A DNA stretch of 64,000 bases. Source: Methanosuratincola petrocarbonis (GTDB taxonomy: Archaea > Thermoproteota > Methanomethylicia > Methanomethylicales > Methanomethylicaceae). The notes under the pieces are model-generated. The model worked only from the letters and a program-made list of their open reading frames with translations, was not told the origin of the DNA and did not search any database. The stretch is from NCBI GenBank assembly GCA_030522375.1, contig CP130488.1, forward strand, positions 1,116,001 to 1,180,000, in the 5' to 3' direction. A program made the translations under genes and the position numbers. Positions 34,109 to 43,494 of this stretch are shown in pieces (positions within the stretch are counted from its first letter, which is position 1; the number at the start of each line of letters is the position of its first letter).

Positions 34109-34558
34109 CTATCGATTCTTTTCAGACATCTCGTGGAGATGCCTGATCGTCAGATCCAGGATTTCCTGAGGATCTGGGGGCTCCCCTTCGCCTATTCCTG
34201 GGCATTCAGGGTCATAGATTATCACATACGCCTCGGTGCCTGACGGGCTTACCCTGATTGCCTCGGGATCGACTTGAAACCCTGTTTCCAGGAACTCAGA
34301 TTCAGGGACTGCAATGAACGGGAAGGTACGGCACAGGGTTGGCCTCTCTTTGTAGATGGTGCAGGCATCCCCTTCGAGCAGCGAGCAGACCAAGCGCCTG
34401 CCCCTGAAGGATTTCTTGGTGGTCCTCCAGCCCCTGTCAGCGCTGGAGCCGAGGCGCCGAATTTCCCTGTCGCTGAGCATTACGTCCAGCGAACAGCACC
34501 GGGTGCACCTAATGCACCTGAATTTTGTTGAAGGGGTCAGGAATTTCAGCTCTGCCAT
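34109..34558 (-). CDS. YkgJ-family cysteine cluster protein
   Basis: About 149 residues beginning 'MAELKFLTPSTKF', with the YkgJ cysteine set 'CIRCTRCC' near residue 15, 'LVCSLLEGDACTIYKERPTLCRTFPF' in the middle, and a final 'DPECPGIG'. These cysteines are taken to hold a metal or Fe-S centre in the UPF0153/YkgJ family; role unknown. The frame is open to 34612 but the earlier ATGs lack family similarity. Convergent with the ABC permease. Confidence 0.82.
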   Translation of the reverse strand: MAELKFLTPSTKFRCIRCTRCCSLDVMLSDREIRRLGSSADRGWRTTKKSFRGRRLVCSLLEGDACTIYKERPTLCRTFPFIAVPESEFLETGFQVDPEAIRVSPSGTEAYVIIYDPECPGIGEGEPPDPQEILDLTIRHLHEMSEKNR

Positions 34559-34721
34559 AGTAAATGGGATCCCGACGAAGGCAGAAAAAGCTATCATTTT
34601 CAACGCCAGCAAGGGGGAAGTGGAAGATAGAGTTTCTGATAGAGCAAAAAACTCAGGAAAAGCAATAGCATTCAGCCAGACGAAAAGTTAAAAAAAGAAA
34701 GGCAATCCTTTCAGAGTGAGT

Positions 34722-34817
34722 GCGGCCATAGTCTAGCCTGGTTAGGACGTCGGCCTTCCATGGCGTTCCTACCGAAGAAAGCCCATGACCCGGGTTCAAA
34801 TCCCGGTGGCCGCACCA
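34722..34817 (+). tRNA. tRNA-Gly (TCC) with 19-nt intron
   Basis: Acceptor GCGGCCA/TGGCCGC, anticodon loop CTTCCA-A after splicing (anticodon TCC), T-arm CCGGG-TTCAAAT-CCCGG, discriminator A and encoded CCA. The anticodon stem TCGGC/GCCCA has one C-C mismatch. A 19-nt intron lies after position 37. Confidence 0.93.
34761..34779 (+). other. canonical tRNA-Gly intron (37/38)
   Basis: The exon bases CTTC pair with intron GAAG to make the 4-bp central helix; 3-nt bulges CAT and AAA flank it, with cuts CA^T and AA^A, the classical bulge-helix-bulge recognised by archaeal splicing endonuclease. Confidence 0.85.
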
Positions 34818-34949
34818 CTTATCATCCCAAAGCAACGCAGCAGAAAGGACCACGTGTGTCGCGAGCGCCTAGTTGCGACCCATCCGTGCCAAGCTGCGAT
34901 GGTGCCGGGCTGACCAGCAGCTTAATAATGAGTGCTCCGAGATCCTACT

Positions 34950-35412
34950 ATGGCATCTTATTCCGTACATTACAAGTTCAGCCAGCGCTTCAATTTCCCG
35001 GCGCAAGAGGCTTACCAATGGTGCACCGACTTCCAGGCAGGCGACATCGCGCTAATGGGCGGAAAGGGCAAGAGGCGCGTCACGAGGATCAACGATGACA
35101 CGCTCGTCCTGACGGATACAGTTATCGGTGAGGGGGGCAAAGTGACTAGAAAAAGGCTAGTCCGTCTCTATCCCGAACTTCTGGACAAATACCCGGCTGA
35201 GTGCGGATGGGAGGCACTCCCAGTTCCTCTACCAGATAGTACCTGAGGGGGAGGGGCAGTCTCGCCTAGATTTTACAGGTTCCCAGGTCTATTACGGCAC
35301 CGAAAAGCCCACGGCAGACAGGATGGCTTCGATGGCAGAAGAGCTTTCCAAGGAAGACTCCCGTGCATGGGAGGCCTTGGCCAGGGCAGTGGAAAAAGAC
35401 CTTTCCCAATGA
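34950..35412 (+). pseudogene. SRPBCC/polyketide-cyclase-like protein with frameshift
   Basis: Frame one from ATG 34950 gives 'MASYSVHYKFSQRFNFPAQEAYQWCTDF', typical of START/SRPBCC folds, to 'DKYPAEC'; the +1 frame then supplies 'HSQFLYQIVPEGEGQSRLDF' through 'SKEDSRAWEALARAVEKDLSQ' to the TGA at 35410. Together they make a normal SRPBCC domain of about 153 residues. The shift lies between about 35197 and 35220. CTTAATAATG about 30 bp upstream is a likely TATA box. Ligand unknown. Confidence 0.68.
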
Positions 35413-35524
35413 GACGTTAACGGCGCAGGGCTCTGGACTCGCTCGCAGGCCTGATTGCCCCCATGTCTCGTTAAAAACTGAAAATGCCCCGACTCCAATC
35501 CAGAATGGCTGGGTTGATCGCGTT

Positions 35525-36523
35525 TCAGCGGTTTACGGGTCTCCCAGGCAGGATTGAAGCGATCATCATCATTGAAGGTCCGATCAAGGCTCCGGCCCAA
35601 AGCAGTACGCCCAGTGCCCCAAGTGCGAATATCGACAGCCTGGTTCTGGTGGACGGGCTCCAGTTTTGTGCCTTCCGGAGGGCGGCTATGCCCAAGATTA
35701 CAGGCAGTCCAGCGAAGACCGAGGTGATCCCAACTTCCGGTCCGAGCTCCACCCACCTCGATGCATACGCTACCTGGTTCAATATGGTCGCCCCTGTGCC
35801 GATGTATAAGAGCGAGGCTACACCTGTCAACGCCTTGGGTAGGTGCCCCAGTCCGGCGAGACGCCACTTCCGCCAGAGGAAAGGCACTCCAATTGCAACT
35901 ACGAGAGCCGCAGGACCCAGGACGGCGAGTGGGGACTGACCAGACCACAGGTATATCAGGAGCTGATTGATCGGTATAATTGCCCATTCGTACGGCGTAA
36001 ATTCCTCCTTGTAACCAATCGCCAAGCTGTACGAACCAGGGGTCTCGCCAAAGACTGTCAAGTAGTATGTTCCTGTTGCAGGTGCTGGTGAGGAGTACGA
36101 GACGACCCTGTAAAATACAGCAGGGGTGAAACCCTCGTATGACGCAGAGTCGGAAGGGCGCCCTTCGATTATCAGAACGCCAGACCCCTCCGGTACCTCG
36201 AAAGGCAGAGCATCAGGGGGACTGGGCATCCCTGGCCCGATTATTGCGATGAGGGGTGAGAACCCCGATTCCCTTGACTCAGGGGAGATCTGGAGCATGA
36301 AGTAAATGCGATCGCCTTCACTCATCTCAAATTTGTAGAATTGGGCTGTCCCGCCAGCAGCTAGACTTGAGAACACCGCCCATGACTTTGCCGGGTCGTC
36401 TATGAAAACCGCCCGGTCCAGGCTGTCGTTTCCTCCTGCGATTATCGGAGAGTGCGCCGACGCAGGAGAGACTGTGAGAGCGATCACTAAAAACAAGGGT
36501 AACAGAAATTTCCTTAATCCCAT
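35525..36523 (-). CDS. secreted-then-membrane protein with prepeptidase-like beta domain
   Basis: About 332 residues. A signal peptide 'LRKFLLPLFLVIALTVSPAS' is followed by a beta domain resembling bacterial pre-peptidase C-terminal domains ('TAQFYKFEMSEGDRIYFMLQ', 'GTYYLTVFGETPGSYSLAIGY'), then five membrane helices in the last 150 residues. I know no named family with this combination. Transcribed alone; a TATA-like AATATAACTATT precedes it by about 25 bp. Confidence 0.62.
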   Translation of the reverse strand: MGLRKFLLPLFLVIALTVSPASAHSPIIAGGNDSLDRAVFIDDPAKSWAVFSSLAAGGTAQFYKFEMSEGDRIYFMLQISPESRESGFSPLIAIIGPGMPSPPDALPFEVPEGSGVLIIEGRPSDSASYEGFTPAVFYRVVSYSSPAPATGTYYLTVFGETPGSYSLAIGYKEEFTPYEWAIIPINQLLIYLWSGQSPLAVLGPAALVVAIGVPFLWRKWRLAGLGHLPKALTGVASLLYIGTGATILNQVAYASRWVELGPEVGITSVFAGLPVILGIAALRKAQNWSPSTRTRLSIFALGALGVLLWAGALIGPSMMMIASILPGRPVNR

Positions 36524-36665
36524 ATGCAATTTTAGTCGCTAATAGTTATATTTCTTGCCGGCGCTACCCTCCGATCCTGCTCACTGCAGGCTAACCCATC
36601 CGGAGCCGTTCTCTTTTTCTGATCCGCCCAATCACCTACAGGCGCTGATCGGAAAATGGATCAGG

Positions 36666-37937
36666 TCATCTCTTGAATGCAGAGATGCCTGGGTAGACCG
36701 CTTCGGCTCCGATCTCCTCCTCTATCCGCATCAGCTGGTTGTACTTGGATGTCCGCTCCCCACGGGCCGGGGCTCCTGTCTTGATCTGCCCGGTCCCAAG
36801 CGCCACAGTTATGTCAGCGATGTAGTTGTCCTCGGTCTCGCCTGACCTGTGGCTGACCACCACAGAGTAGCCGTTCTTCGCCGCGAAGTCTGCGACTTCG
36901 ATTGCCTCGGAGAGTGTACCGATCTGGTTCACCTTCAGGAGGATCGAGTTCGCAGCCCCTATCGAGACGCCGCGACTGAACCTCTTGATGTTGGTCACGA
37001 ATATGTCATCACCCACCACCTGGACACGCCTTCCGAGCCTCCGTGTCAGCTCCGCGAAACCCTCGTAGTCCTCCTCCTCGAGCGGGTCCTCGAGCGATAT
37101 GATTGGGTAGGAATCCAAGAGCGCCGAGTAGTAGTCGATCATCCCCTCCCGATCCAGCTGCCTGCCGTCGATTTCGTAGATCCCGTCCTTGAAGAAGTTG
37201 GAGGCGGCCGAGTCTATGGCAAGCATGACAGTACTTTCGTCGTAGCCAGAAGATCTGACTGCAGAAATTATCGCGCCCAGGGCTTCCTCCGAACGCGAAA
37301 TCGGCGGGGCGAATCCGCCCTCGTCCCCTACGTTTACTGCGGAGGGACCGTAGCTTTCCCTGAGGATCTTCTTGAGCGAAGCGTAGACCTCTGAGCATAT
37401 CCGAACAGCATCCCTGAACGAACCTGCCCCGACAGGCACTACCATGAACTCCTGGACTGCCAGTTCATTGCCGGCGTGCTTCCCACCGTTGATTATGTTC
37501 ATCATCGGCACGGGGAGCACTACGGACTTCGGGTTAAGGTACCTGTATAGAGGCACGCCCGATGTGCTGGCGGCTGCGCGCGCGACCGCGAGCGATACGC
37601 TAAGGATCGCGTTGGCACCCAAACGTGATTTGTTTTCAGTCCCGTCGAGGGCAATCATCCTGCTGTCGATTTCGCGCTGTGACCTGCTGTCCATCCCCAC
37701 GACTTCGGGGGCTATGACTTTGACCACATTGGTGCAGGCATTGATCACTCCCTTGCCATGGAACCGTTTCCCCCCATCCCGCAGTTCCACCGCCTCGTGC
37801 TTCCCGGTGGAGGCACCCGAGGGGACAGATGCCCTCCCGAAGCCCCCCTCAGTGAGCACGTCCGTCTCCACGGTCGGGTTTCCTCTCGAATCGAGTATCT
37901 CTCTAGATCTTATCCCCTTCACAATGTAAGGATCCAT
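36666..37937 (-). CDS. eno: enolase
   Basis: A 423-residue phosphopyruvate hydratase of glycolysis/gluconeogenesis. Seen are 'RGNPTVETDV', 'SVPSGASTGKHEAVELRD', metal ligands in 'LAIDSAAS', 'ISLEDPLEEED' and 'VVGDDIFVTN', the signature 'LLKVNQIGTLSEA' with the catalytic lysine, and 'SHRSGETEDN'. Full family length. It starts 6 nt after the pncB stop, so both are co-transcribed. Confidence 0.97.
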   Translation of the reverse strand: MDPYIVKGIRSREILDSRGNPTVETDVLTEGGFGRASVPSGASTGKHEAVELRDGGKRFHGKGVINACTNVVKVIAPEVVGMDSRSQREIDSRMIALDGTENKSRLGANAILSVSLAVARAAASTSGVPLYRYLNPKSVVLPVPMMNIINGGKHAGNELAVQEFMVVPVGAGSFRDAVRICSEVYASLKKILRESYGPSAVNVGDEGGFAPPISRSEEALGAIISAVRSSGYDESTVMLAIDSAASNFFKDGIYEIDGRQLDREGMIDYYSALLDSYPIISLEDPLEEEDYEGFAELTRRLGRRVQVVGDDIFVTNIKRFSRGVSIGAANSILLKVNQIGTLSEAIEVADFAAKNGYSVVVSHRSGETEDNYIADITVALGTGQIKTGAPARGERTSKYNQLMRIEEEIGAEAVYPGISAFKR

Positions 37938-37943
37938 AGTTGT

Positions 37944-39134
37944 TCACTCCAAAGAATGAAACTCAAGCTCCTTAAGTACCCTCTCCCTTATGGCGCTCGG
38001 GTGTTCCTTTCCTGCCACCGGAGTGCCCCTTTCCACAACCTTCCGCAGCATGGGCTCGAGCGACACCCCGCAAGATGGGCAATCCCCACCAGACGAACCC
38101 CATGGTGTCACGACCCATCCGTGGCACTGAGGACACCTCCAAGCCTGCTTACGCCCACCGTACTTACCCCTCTTTGAGACCGGCTTGCCCTCCACCTCGA
38201 CCAAGTCGAGTGAGAAATCGATGGTCGGCGCGTTCGTGACGGATGTGCCGACCCCGAAGCCTTCGACAGGGCCCGCAGCTAGCCTGGATACCGAGAACTC
38301 GTTCAGGCCCCCAGACACATAGATCTTGACGTGCCTGTAGCCCCGGAGGTCGAGCTCCCAGCGCACCTCCTTCACAATCTCAAGGAAGTCGCCCCTCCTC
38401 GAGCCGGGCGTGTCGAGGCGGACGCCGTCGAGCTTCTCTCCGAGGAGCTCCGCAGCCCTGATCGCCTCGAACTTCTCATCGCACATGGTATCGACGAGTG
38501 CAATCCTTGGGACCGACGGGTCGACCACCTCATCGAAGGCGCTCCACGCCGCCTCCTGCTTCCCGAATATCAGGATGAGCGGGTGGGGCATGGTCCCAGA
38601 AGGCAGAATCCCGAGCAGCTTGGCACCCATCACACCGGATACGCCGTCGAATCCTCCGATGTATGCAGACCTGTCGAGCATCGGGGCGATTGCAGGGTGC
38701 ATCCTCCTGATGCCGAAGGCGAAGACTGTCTTGCCCCCCGCAGCCTTCTTCACCCTTGCCGCGGCAGTCGCTACTCCCGAGGCCTGGCATATAAGCCCGA
38801 CCGTCGCCGTCTCCACCGAGACGAAGGATCCATACTTGCCGGCGATTGCCATCTGGGGGATACGGTAGCCCCTGATATCCCTAGAAGGGAAAATCGTCCC
38901 TTCAGGCAAGGAGTACACGTCAACGGGAAGACCGGCGTAGAGGTTGACCACCTCGTCAAGACCGCAGAAGACCCCCCACTTCCAGCCCTCGGGCAGGGAG
39001 CCCACGGTTACCTCGCCGACGACCTCCTTGTCCACACCCTTGGCCTCGATGATGGATCTTGTCCGGAGGTAATAGATGTCAGAGGTGAGACCGGACTTTA
39101 TCTCGTCATCAGTCGCGGTGTTGAATAGCCTCAA
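37944..39134 (-). CDS. pncB: nicotinate phosphoribosyltransferase
   Basis: A 396-residue enzyme joining nicotinate to PRPP in NAD salvage. The core includes 'SDIYYLRTRSIIE', 'GTMPHPLILIFG', 'ALVDTMCDEKFEAIRAAE', 'VRLDTPGSRRGDF' and 'IYVSGGLNEFSV'. The C-terminus carries a zinc ribbon 'WRCPQCHGWV...CPSCGVSLEPML', common in the archaeal short form. Start at TTG 39134. Upstream is a TATA-like AAAAATATTACC near 39175. Forms an operon with eno. Confidence 0.92.
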   Translation of the reverse strand: MRLFNTATDDEIKSGLTSDIYYLRTRSIIEAKGVDKEVVGEVTVGSLPEGWKWGVFCGLDEVVNLYAGLPVDVYSLPEGTIFPSRDIRGYRIPQMAIAGKYGSFVSVETATVGLICQASGVATAAARVKKAAGGKTVFAFGIRRMHPAIAPMLDRSAYIGGFDGVSGVMGAKLLGILPSGTMPHPLILIFGKQEAAWSAFDEVVDPSVPRIALVDTMCDEKFEAIRAAELLGEKLDGVRLDTPGSRRGDFLEIVKEVRWELDLRGYRHVKIYVSGGLNEFSVSRLAAGPVEGFGVGTSVTNAPTIDFSLDLVEVEGKPVSKRGKYGGRKQAWRCPQCHGWVVTPWGSSGGDCPSCGVSLEPMLRKVVERGTPVAGKEHPSAIRERVLKELEFHSLE

Positions 39135-39188
39135 CAGGATCCCAACCTGATCGAGATAGTTGACATACGGAGGTAATATTTTTGATCA

Positions 39189-41405
39189 TCATGTGTCGTA
39201 GTCGTCGATGGAGAGCTGCCTGGTGCCCTTCCGCGATGCGATGGAGGACCACTCCTCCTTGGTAACGGTCCCGCCAATCTGCTCCAGTATAGACTTCACT
39301 GTCTCTGGCCCTATCTGGGGGATCCTCCTCAGGTCAGAGACAGAGGCGCGCTTCAGGTCCTCAACGCTCCTATAGCCTGCGGAGTAGAGCGCCCTTGCCC
39401 GGACCCGCCCGATCCCCTTAAGCGAAATCAGCGGCAAGAGCTCCTCCCTGATGCCGTTCTCAACCCTTACGAGAAGCCTCCTGATGGGATCAGCCGACTC
39501 TCTGTACCCCATCAGCCTTGCAAGCTCATGCGCAGCGTTTAGGATCCATTTGGCGGACTCAACATAGGCGTATATATCCCCTGACCCGATGTCGAAGTTC
39601 TCAACAATCGCCTCCTCAGGAGCCTCATCGATCCACTCCTTTAGGAGGAGCGCAGTCTTGAGCTCTGACAGGATCATCTCGTGCTGGAACTCTTCCTCAG
39701 GCACATCGAAGAGCAGGAGATCGGAGTTGGACTCCAGATAGGACTCGAGCGACTCGACCTCCTTGCCCCTGACGTAGAGCTTCGGCATGTCCGGAGTGTG
39801 GCAGGCAAGCGCGAGGTAGCTCATGGCAGGCAGTCCGGACCTCCTCAGGGCAAGGGCACGCAGGATGATCTCCGCCGACTTCGGGTCGATGTAGAGCTCT
39901 GCCACCCTCTTGCCGAGTGTGGTGGCCTCAAGCCCCTCCCCCCCTTTACCCTCCTTGAGCATCCCGGCATCGGTCAGGAACGAAACCGACTCGAGAATCG
40001 AGCTCTTGAAGGAGTCTATCCCGTACTGGTAGGCGCAGAAGGACTTCCCGAAGAAATCGATGATGCCGCCCCTCGATCGGGCCAGCCCCATCGCCACGGT
40101 TGCGAGCACCTGCGACCTGAGCGAAGGGGCGACCCCCAGTTTGGACCAGACCTTCTCGGGCTTAGCGAGGAGGTACTGCTCCATCAGGAAATCTTTCTCC
40201 TCCTCGGATCTTGAGAAGACGATTGCCTCGCCCAGCTTGTCATATCTGGGGCGGCCAGCCCTGCCTGCCATCTGCTTGTACTCCAGCACAGGTATGTTCA
40301 CCCTCCCGACACCGGGCTCGAACCGCCTGTATTCGTAAATGAGTACGCGCCGCGCAGGGGTGTTGACCCCCGCCGCGAGCGTCGGCGTGGCGCAGATGCA
40401 CTTGATATGCGCCGAACGGAACGAGTCCTCTATCGCCTTCCTCTGAGGGTACGTGAGACCGGCATGGTGGAAGGCTACGCCGCAGGATACGGACTTTGCG
40501 AGCTTTTCGGTCAGCTTCGTCCGCTCTCCGAGCGAGAGGATCCTCTCCGAGAGTGCCTTCAGCCTGGACTTCTCCGATGCCTTGAGCACCCTCAGGACCG
40601 GCCCCTCGAGCCTCTTTGCGAGTGATACTGCCGAGTTACGGCTACCGGTGAACACCAGCATCTGCCCACCGGACTTTATCGCGTCGACTGCCAGGTCCGC
40701 AACTGGGTCTCCGCTGCCGGACTGGGGCACCTGCCTCACCTCCCCGTCCAGGAAAGTGACGCTCCCCCGGCAGAAGACACCCTCTTTCAGGGGCACAGGG
40801 CGCCAATCACTTGTGACCAGGCCTGCCCCCAGCCAGCCAGAGATCTCCTCGGCGTTGTTGATCGTCGCGCTGAGAGCCAGCACCTGGACGTCCATCTTGA
40901 GGTACTTGATCCTGGTGAGGATCGACTCCAGGGTGGGCCCCCTGGACGGCTCACCGAGGAGGTGGATCTCGTCAGCCACCACAAGCGAGAGGCGGTCGAC
41001 CCAAGGCGGGCTGTGGCGGAAGAGGGAGTCTGCCTTTTCGTTGGTGGCGATTATGAGGTCGTACTTGCCAAGCTCTGGGTCGAGCGAGTCGTAGTCGCCG
41101 CTGCTCATCACGACCTTGATTCCGATCTTAGCAAGGCGCTTGAACTCATCGAGCTTCTCGGACGCGAGTGCCCTCAGTGGGACCAAGTATAGGACTTTTC
41201 CTCTCCGCTCGAGAATGTGCTTTATCGCGCAGATCTCTGCAACAAGCGTCTTTCCTGAGGCGGTCGGGACCGCGAGGACCAGGTTTTTCCCTTCCAGGAG
41301 ACCGGACTTGAGCGCGAGCTCCTGGGGCGGGTAGAGGTCGGTTATCCCGCACTCAGCATAGATCCGCTTTGCCCTCGCGTCGATTTCGAGTTCTTCTAGC
41401 TTAAT
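39189..41405 (-). CDS. Hel308-type superfamily 2 DNA helicase, ATT start
   Basis: A 738-residue Hel308 helicase, which acts at stalled replication forks. In order: 'LYPPQELALKSG', Walker A 'AVPTASGKT', 'DEIHLLGE', 'LALSATINNAEE', 'QMAGRAGRP' motif VI, winged helix, and C-terminal helix-hairpin-helix 'LKGIGRVRARALYSAG'. ATG, GTG or TTG only occur after Walker A (first TTG near 41186), and an in-frame TGA lies upstream. The sole sensible start is ATT at 41403-41405, giving 'xKLEELEIDARA', with GGGTGAG 5 nt before it. It begins 13 nt after the MCM stop. Confidence 0.88.
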   Translation of the reverse strand: MKLEELEIDARAKRIYAECGITDLYPPQELALKSGLLEGKNLVLAVPTASGKTLVAEICAIKHILERRGKVLYLVPLRALASEKLDEFKRLAKIGIKVVMSSGDYDSLDPELGKYDLIIATNEKADSLFRHSPPWVDRLSLVVADEIHLLGEPSRGPTLESILTRIKYLKMDVQVLALSATINNAEEISGWLGAGLVTSDWRPVPLKEGVFCRGSVTFLDGEVRQVPQSGSGDPVADLAVDAIKSGGQMLVFTGSRNSAVSLAKRLEGPVLRVLKASEKSRLKALSERILSLGERTKLTEKLAKSVSCGVAFHHAGLTYPQRKAIEDSFRSAHIKCICATPTLAAGVNTPARRVLIYEYRRFEPGVGRVNIPVLEYKQMAGRAGRPRYDKLGEAIVFSRSEEEKDFLMEQYLLAKPEKVWSKLGVAPSLRSQVLATVAMGLARSRGGIIDFFGKSFCAYQYGIDSFKSSILESVSFLTDAGMLKEGKGGEGLEATTLGKRVAELYIDPKSAEIILRALALRRSGLPAMSYLALACHTPDMPKLYVRGKEVESLESYLESNSDLLLFDVPEEEFQHEMILSELKTALLLKEWIDEAPEEAIVENFDIGSGDIYAYVESAKWILNAAHELARLMGYRESADPIRRLLVRVENGIREELLPLISLKGIGRVRARALYSAGYRSVEDLKRASVSDLRRIPQIGPETVKSILEQIGGTVTKEEWSSIASRKGTRQLSIDDYDT

Positions 41406-41418
41406 AAGGTCTCACCCT

Positions 41419-43494
41419 TCAAGCCTTCTTCAGTTCACCGTGCTTAGGCTCGTAGATGACCCCCTGGTTGATCCATTCGATGACCGCCTTCTCAACGAAC
41501 CTCCTGTCCAGCCCTTCCAGCCCTGCCCGCTCGATCAGCGCCTCCTTCCTGACCGGCCTGCCCTCGTTTTCCTTCTCCATCTCCCTGAATATGTCGAAGA
41601 GCTGTGCCATCTTGTCGCCCTGCGACTTGGGGTGCCCGACCATTATCGTGTCGATGTCGATCTTACCTGTAGAAGAGTCTATCCCGACCTGCTTCAGGAA
41701 GGTCTTGAGCAGCCTGATCACTGCCTGCACATCCTCCTTCGAGACCTCCTTCTTTAGGGCAAGCTTTGCCCTTGCCTCTGAGAGCCTTATCACAGCCTCG
41801 AGTTGCCTCATCGTGATAGGTACGGGGGAGTCCGCACCCTGTCCCATCGCCCTCATCTCGAGGAAGAAGTCTTCGATTGCCTTGCTAGCCTCCTCACCTA
41901 TCTTCGGAGATCCGTGCTTCCTCACGTAGTAGATGTACTTCTTAAGCAGCTCCGGGTCTATCGGGGACTCCTTGGTCACGCGGATCCCTCGGTGGAGTTT
42001 GAGTATGTGCTCGGTCATCTTCCTGTCCCTGAGCTCGTCGGGGCGGTCGAGCAGCGTAAATATGAGGTCGAACCTTGAGAGGATCGTGACCGGCAGGTCG
42101 TTGATGTTCTCCGAGATAGTCTTCTGCGGTACATACCTGCCGAAGCTCGGGTTGGCTGCTGCGAGTATGCTGCTCCTGGCGTTGAGCTGGACGACTATGC
42201 CGGCTTTGGCAATGCTGATGGTCTGCTGTTCCATTGCCTCGTGTATGGCGGATCTGTCCTCCGGGCGCATCTTGTCGATCTCGTCGATGCAGGCGATCCC
42301 CTTATCTGCGATGACGAGAGCACCCGCCTCAAGGAAGAACTCCCCGGTGTTCTTGTCTCGGATAACCGTAGCCGTGAGTCCAGCGGCGGTGGACCCCTTC
42401 CCCGAGGTGTATACGCCGCGAGGGGCAATCCTCGAGACATATTGGAGGAGCTGGGACTTTGCGGTGCCAGGGTCTCCGACCAGCAGTATGTTGATGTCGC
42501 CCCTTATCTTGATCCCGTCTGGCATCGTTTTGGTGACGCCTCCGGCGAGCTGGTATGCCACTGCCTCCTTTATCTCGTCGTAGGCGTATATCGAGGGGGC
42601 GATGGAGCCGATCAGCTTGTCGTAGAGGTTGGGGTCCGAGGCAAGCTTCTTTATTGCCTTTTCGTCTTCGGGAGTGATAGCGACTTCTTCGGTTCCCCTC
42701 TCTGCGATCTCCAGGTGGTTAGCCTCGATCCCGGAAGAGAAGGTAGCAAGTCTGAAGCCCCTCGAGGTGAACTCCTGTTTCGCCTGGAGGATGCCGACGA
42801 GTGAGACCCTGTCACCCGGCCGGGAGGTGTCGACTATGTCGCCCTGGAGGATGCCCTCAACGGAGCGCGGGAGCTGGCCTGGGGGCAGCTCCTCGGGTTT
42901 CTCCTGGACTGATATGAGCTGCCAGTCGACGAATACGGACTCCTCGGGGAGGAGCCTGAAATAGCCCTTCCTCGCGCAGTCCTGGTTAGTGCACTGCGAT
43001 GGAGGTATCAGTATGTTGCCTGTCTGCTCCAGGACTATCTTCTCACCGCAGCGCGGGCACTGGTACACCGCAGTCTTCAGCAGCTGCTTCACTGCGGATG
43101 CCCTTGTGATTATCCCTTCCACCATGATCAGCTTTCCCATATGCGCCGACTTGAGTGACCTGAGGGGGACTGCCTCGTCGAGCTTCCTGAACCTGGCCTT
43201 GAAGTTCTTGATCTTCGCGGCATACTGCATGTTCTCCGCGCGCATCGCATCGTAGATCGCGGCATTTATCTTTGGAAACAGTTCGAGGGGCTTCTCCTTG
43301 ATTTCCTTCGCGAGGTCAGGGTCGAAGGATATGACGTCCTCAAAGTCCACAACAAGGGAGGTCTTCCCCTGCGATGCCATGCTGGACATCGCGTCCCTGT
43401 ACTTGAACGTGCCCTTGCTGTCCTGGAACTCCTTGAGGAAGCCGACGAAGCGTTCCCGGTAATCGACGATCTCAACAGTTTCAGTCATATCCAT
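41419..43494 (-). CDS. mcm: replicative helicase MCM
   Basis: About 691 residues, the hexameric replicative helicase. An N-terminal zinc finger reads 'YQCPRCGEKIVLEQ...QCTNQDC'; the AAA+ core has Walker A 'GDPGTAKSQLLQ', Walker B 'IACIDEIDKM', the arginine finger 'ILSRFDLIF' and a C-terminal winged-helix domain. ATG 43494 overlaps the last base of the GINS gene (TAATG), so I prefer it over the upstream frame extension to 43524. Operon: GINS-MCM-Hel308. Confidence 0.96.
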   Translation of the reverse strand: MDMTETVEIVDYRERFVGFLKEFQDSKGTFKYRDAMSSMASQGKTSLVVDFEDVISFDPDLAKEIKEKPLELFPKINAAIYDAMRAENMQYAAKIKNFKARFRKLDEAVPLRSLKSAHMGKLIMVEGIITRASAVKQLLKTAVYQCPRCGEKIVLEQTGNILIPPSQCTNQDCARKGYFRLLPEESVFVDWQLISVQEKPEELPPGQLPRSVEGILQGDIVDTSRPGDRVSLVGILQAKQEFTSRGFRLATFSSGIEANHLEIAERGTEEVAITPEDEKAIKKLASDPNLYDKLIGSIAPSIYAYDEIKEAVAYQLAGGVTKTMPDGIKIRGDINILLVGDPGTAKSQLLQYVSRIAPRGVYTSGKGSTAAGLTATVIRDKNTGEFFLEAGALVIADKGIACIDEIDKMRPEDRSAIHEAMEQQTISIAKAGIVVQLNARSSILAAANPSFGRYVPQKTISENINDLPVTILSRFDLIFTLLDRPDELRDRKMTEHILKLHRGIRVTKESPIDPELLKKYIYYVRKHGSPKIGEEASKAIEDFFLEMRAMGQGADSPVPITMRQLEAVIRLSEARAKLALKKEVSKEDVQAVIRLLKTFLKQVGIDSSTGKIDIDTIMVGHPKSQGDKMAQLFDIFREMEKENEGRPVRKEALIERAGLEGLDRRFVEKAVIEWINQGVIYEPKHGELKKA

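Noticed and set aside
29117..34817. Integrated element bounded by tRNA-Pro and tRNA-Gly
   Set aside because: The shared 3' sequences are ordinary tRNA similarity; no integrase or clear direct repeat beyond T-arms was seen.
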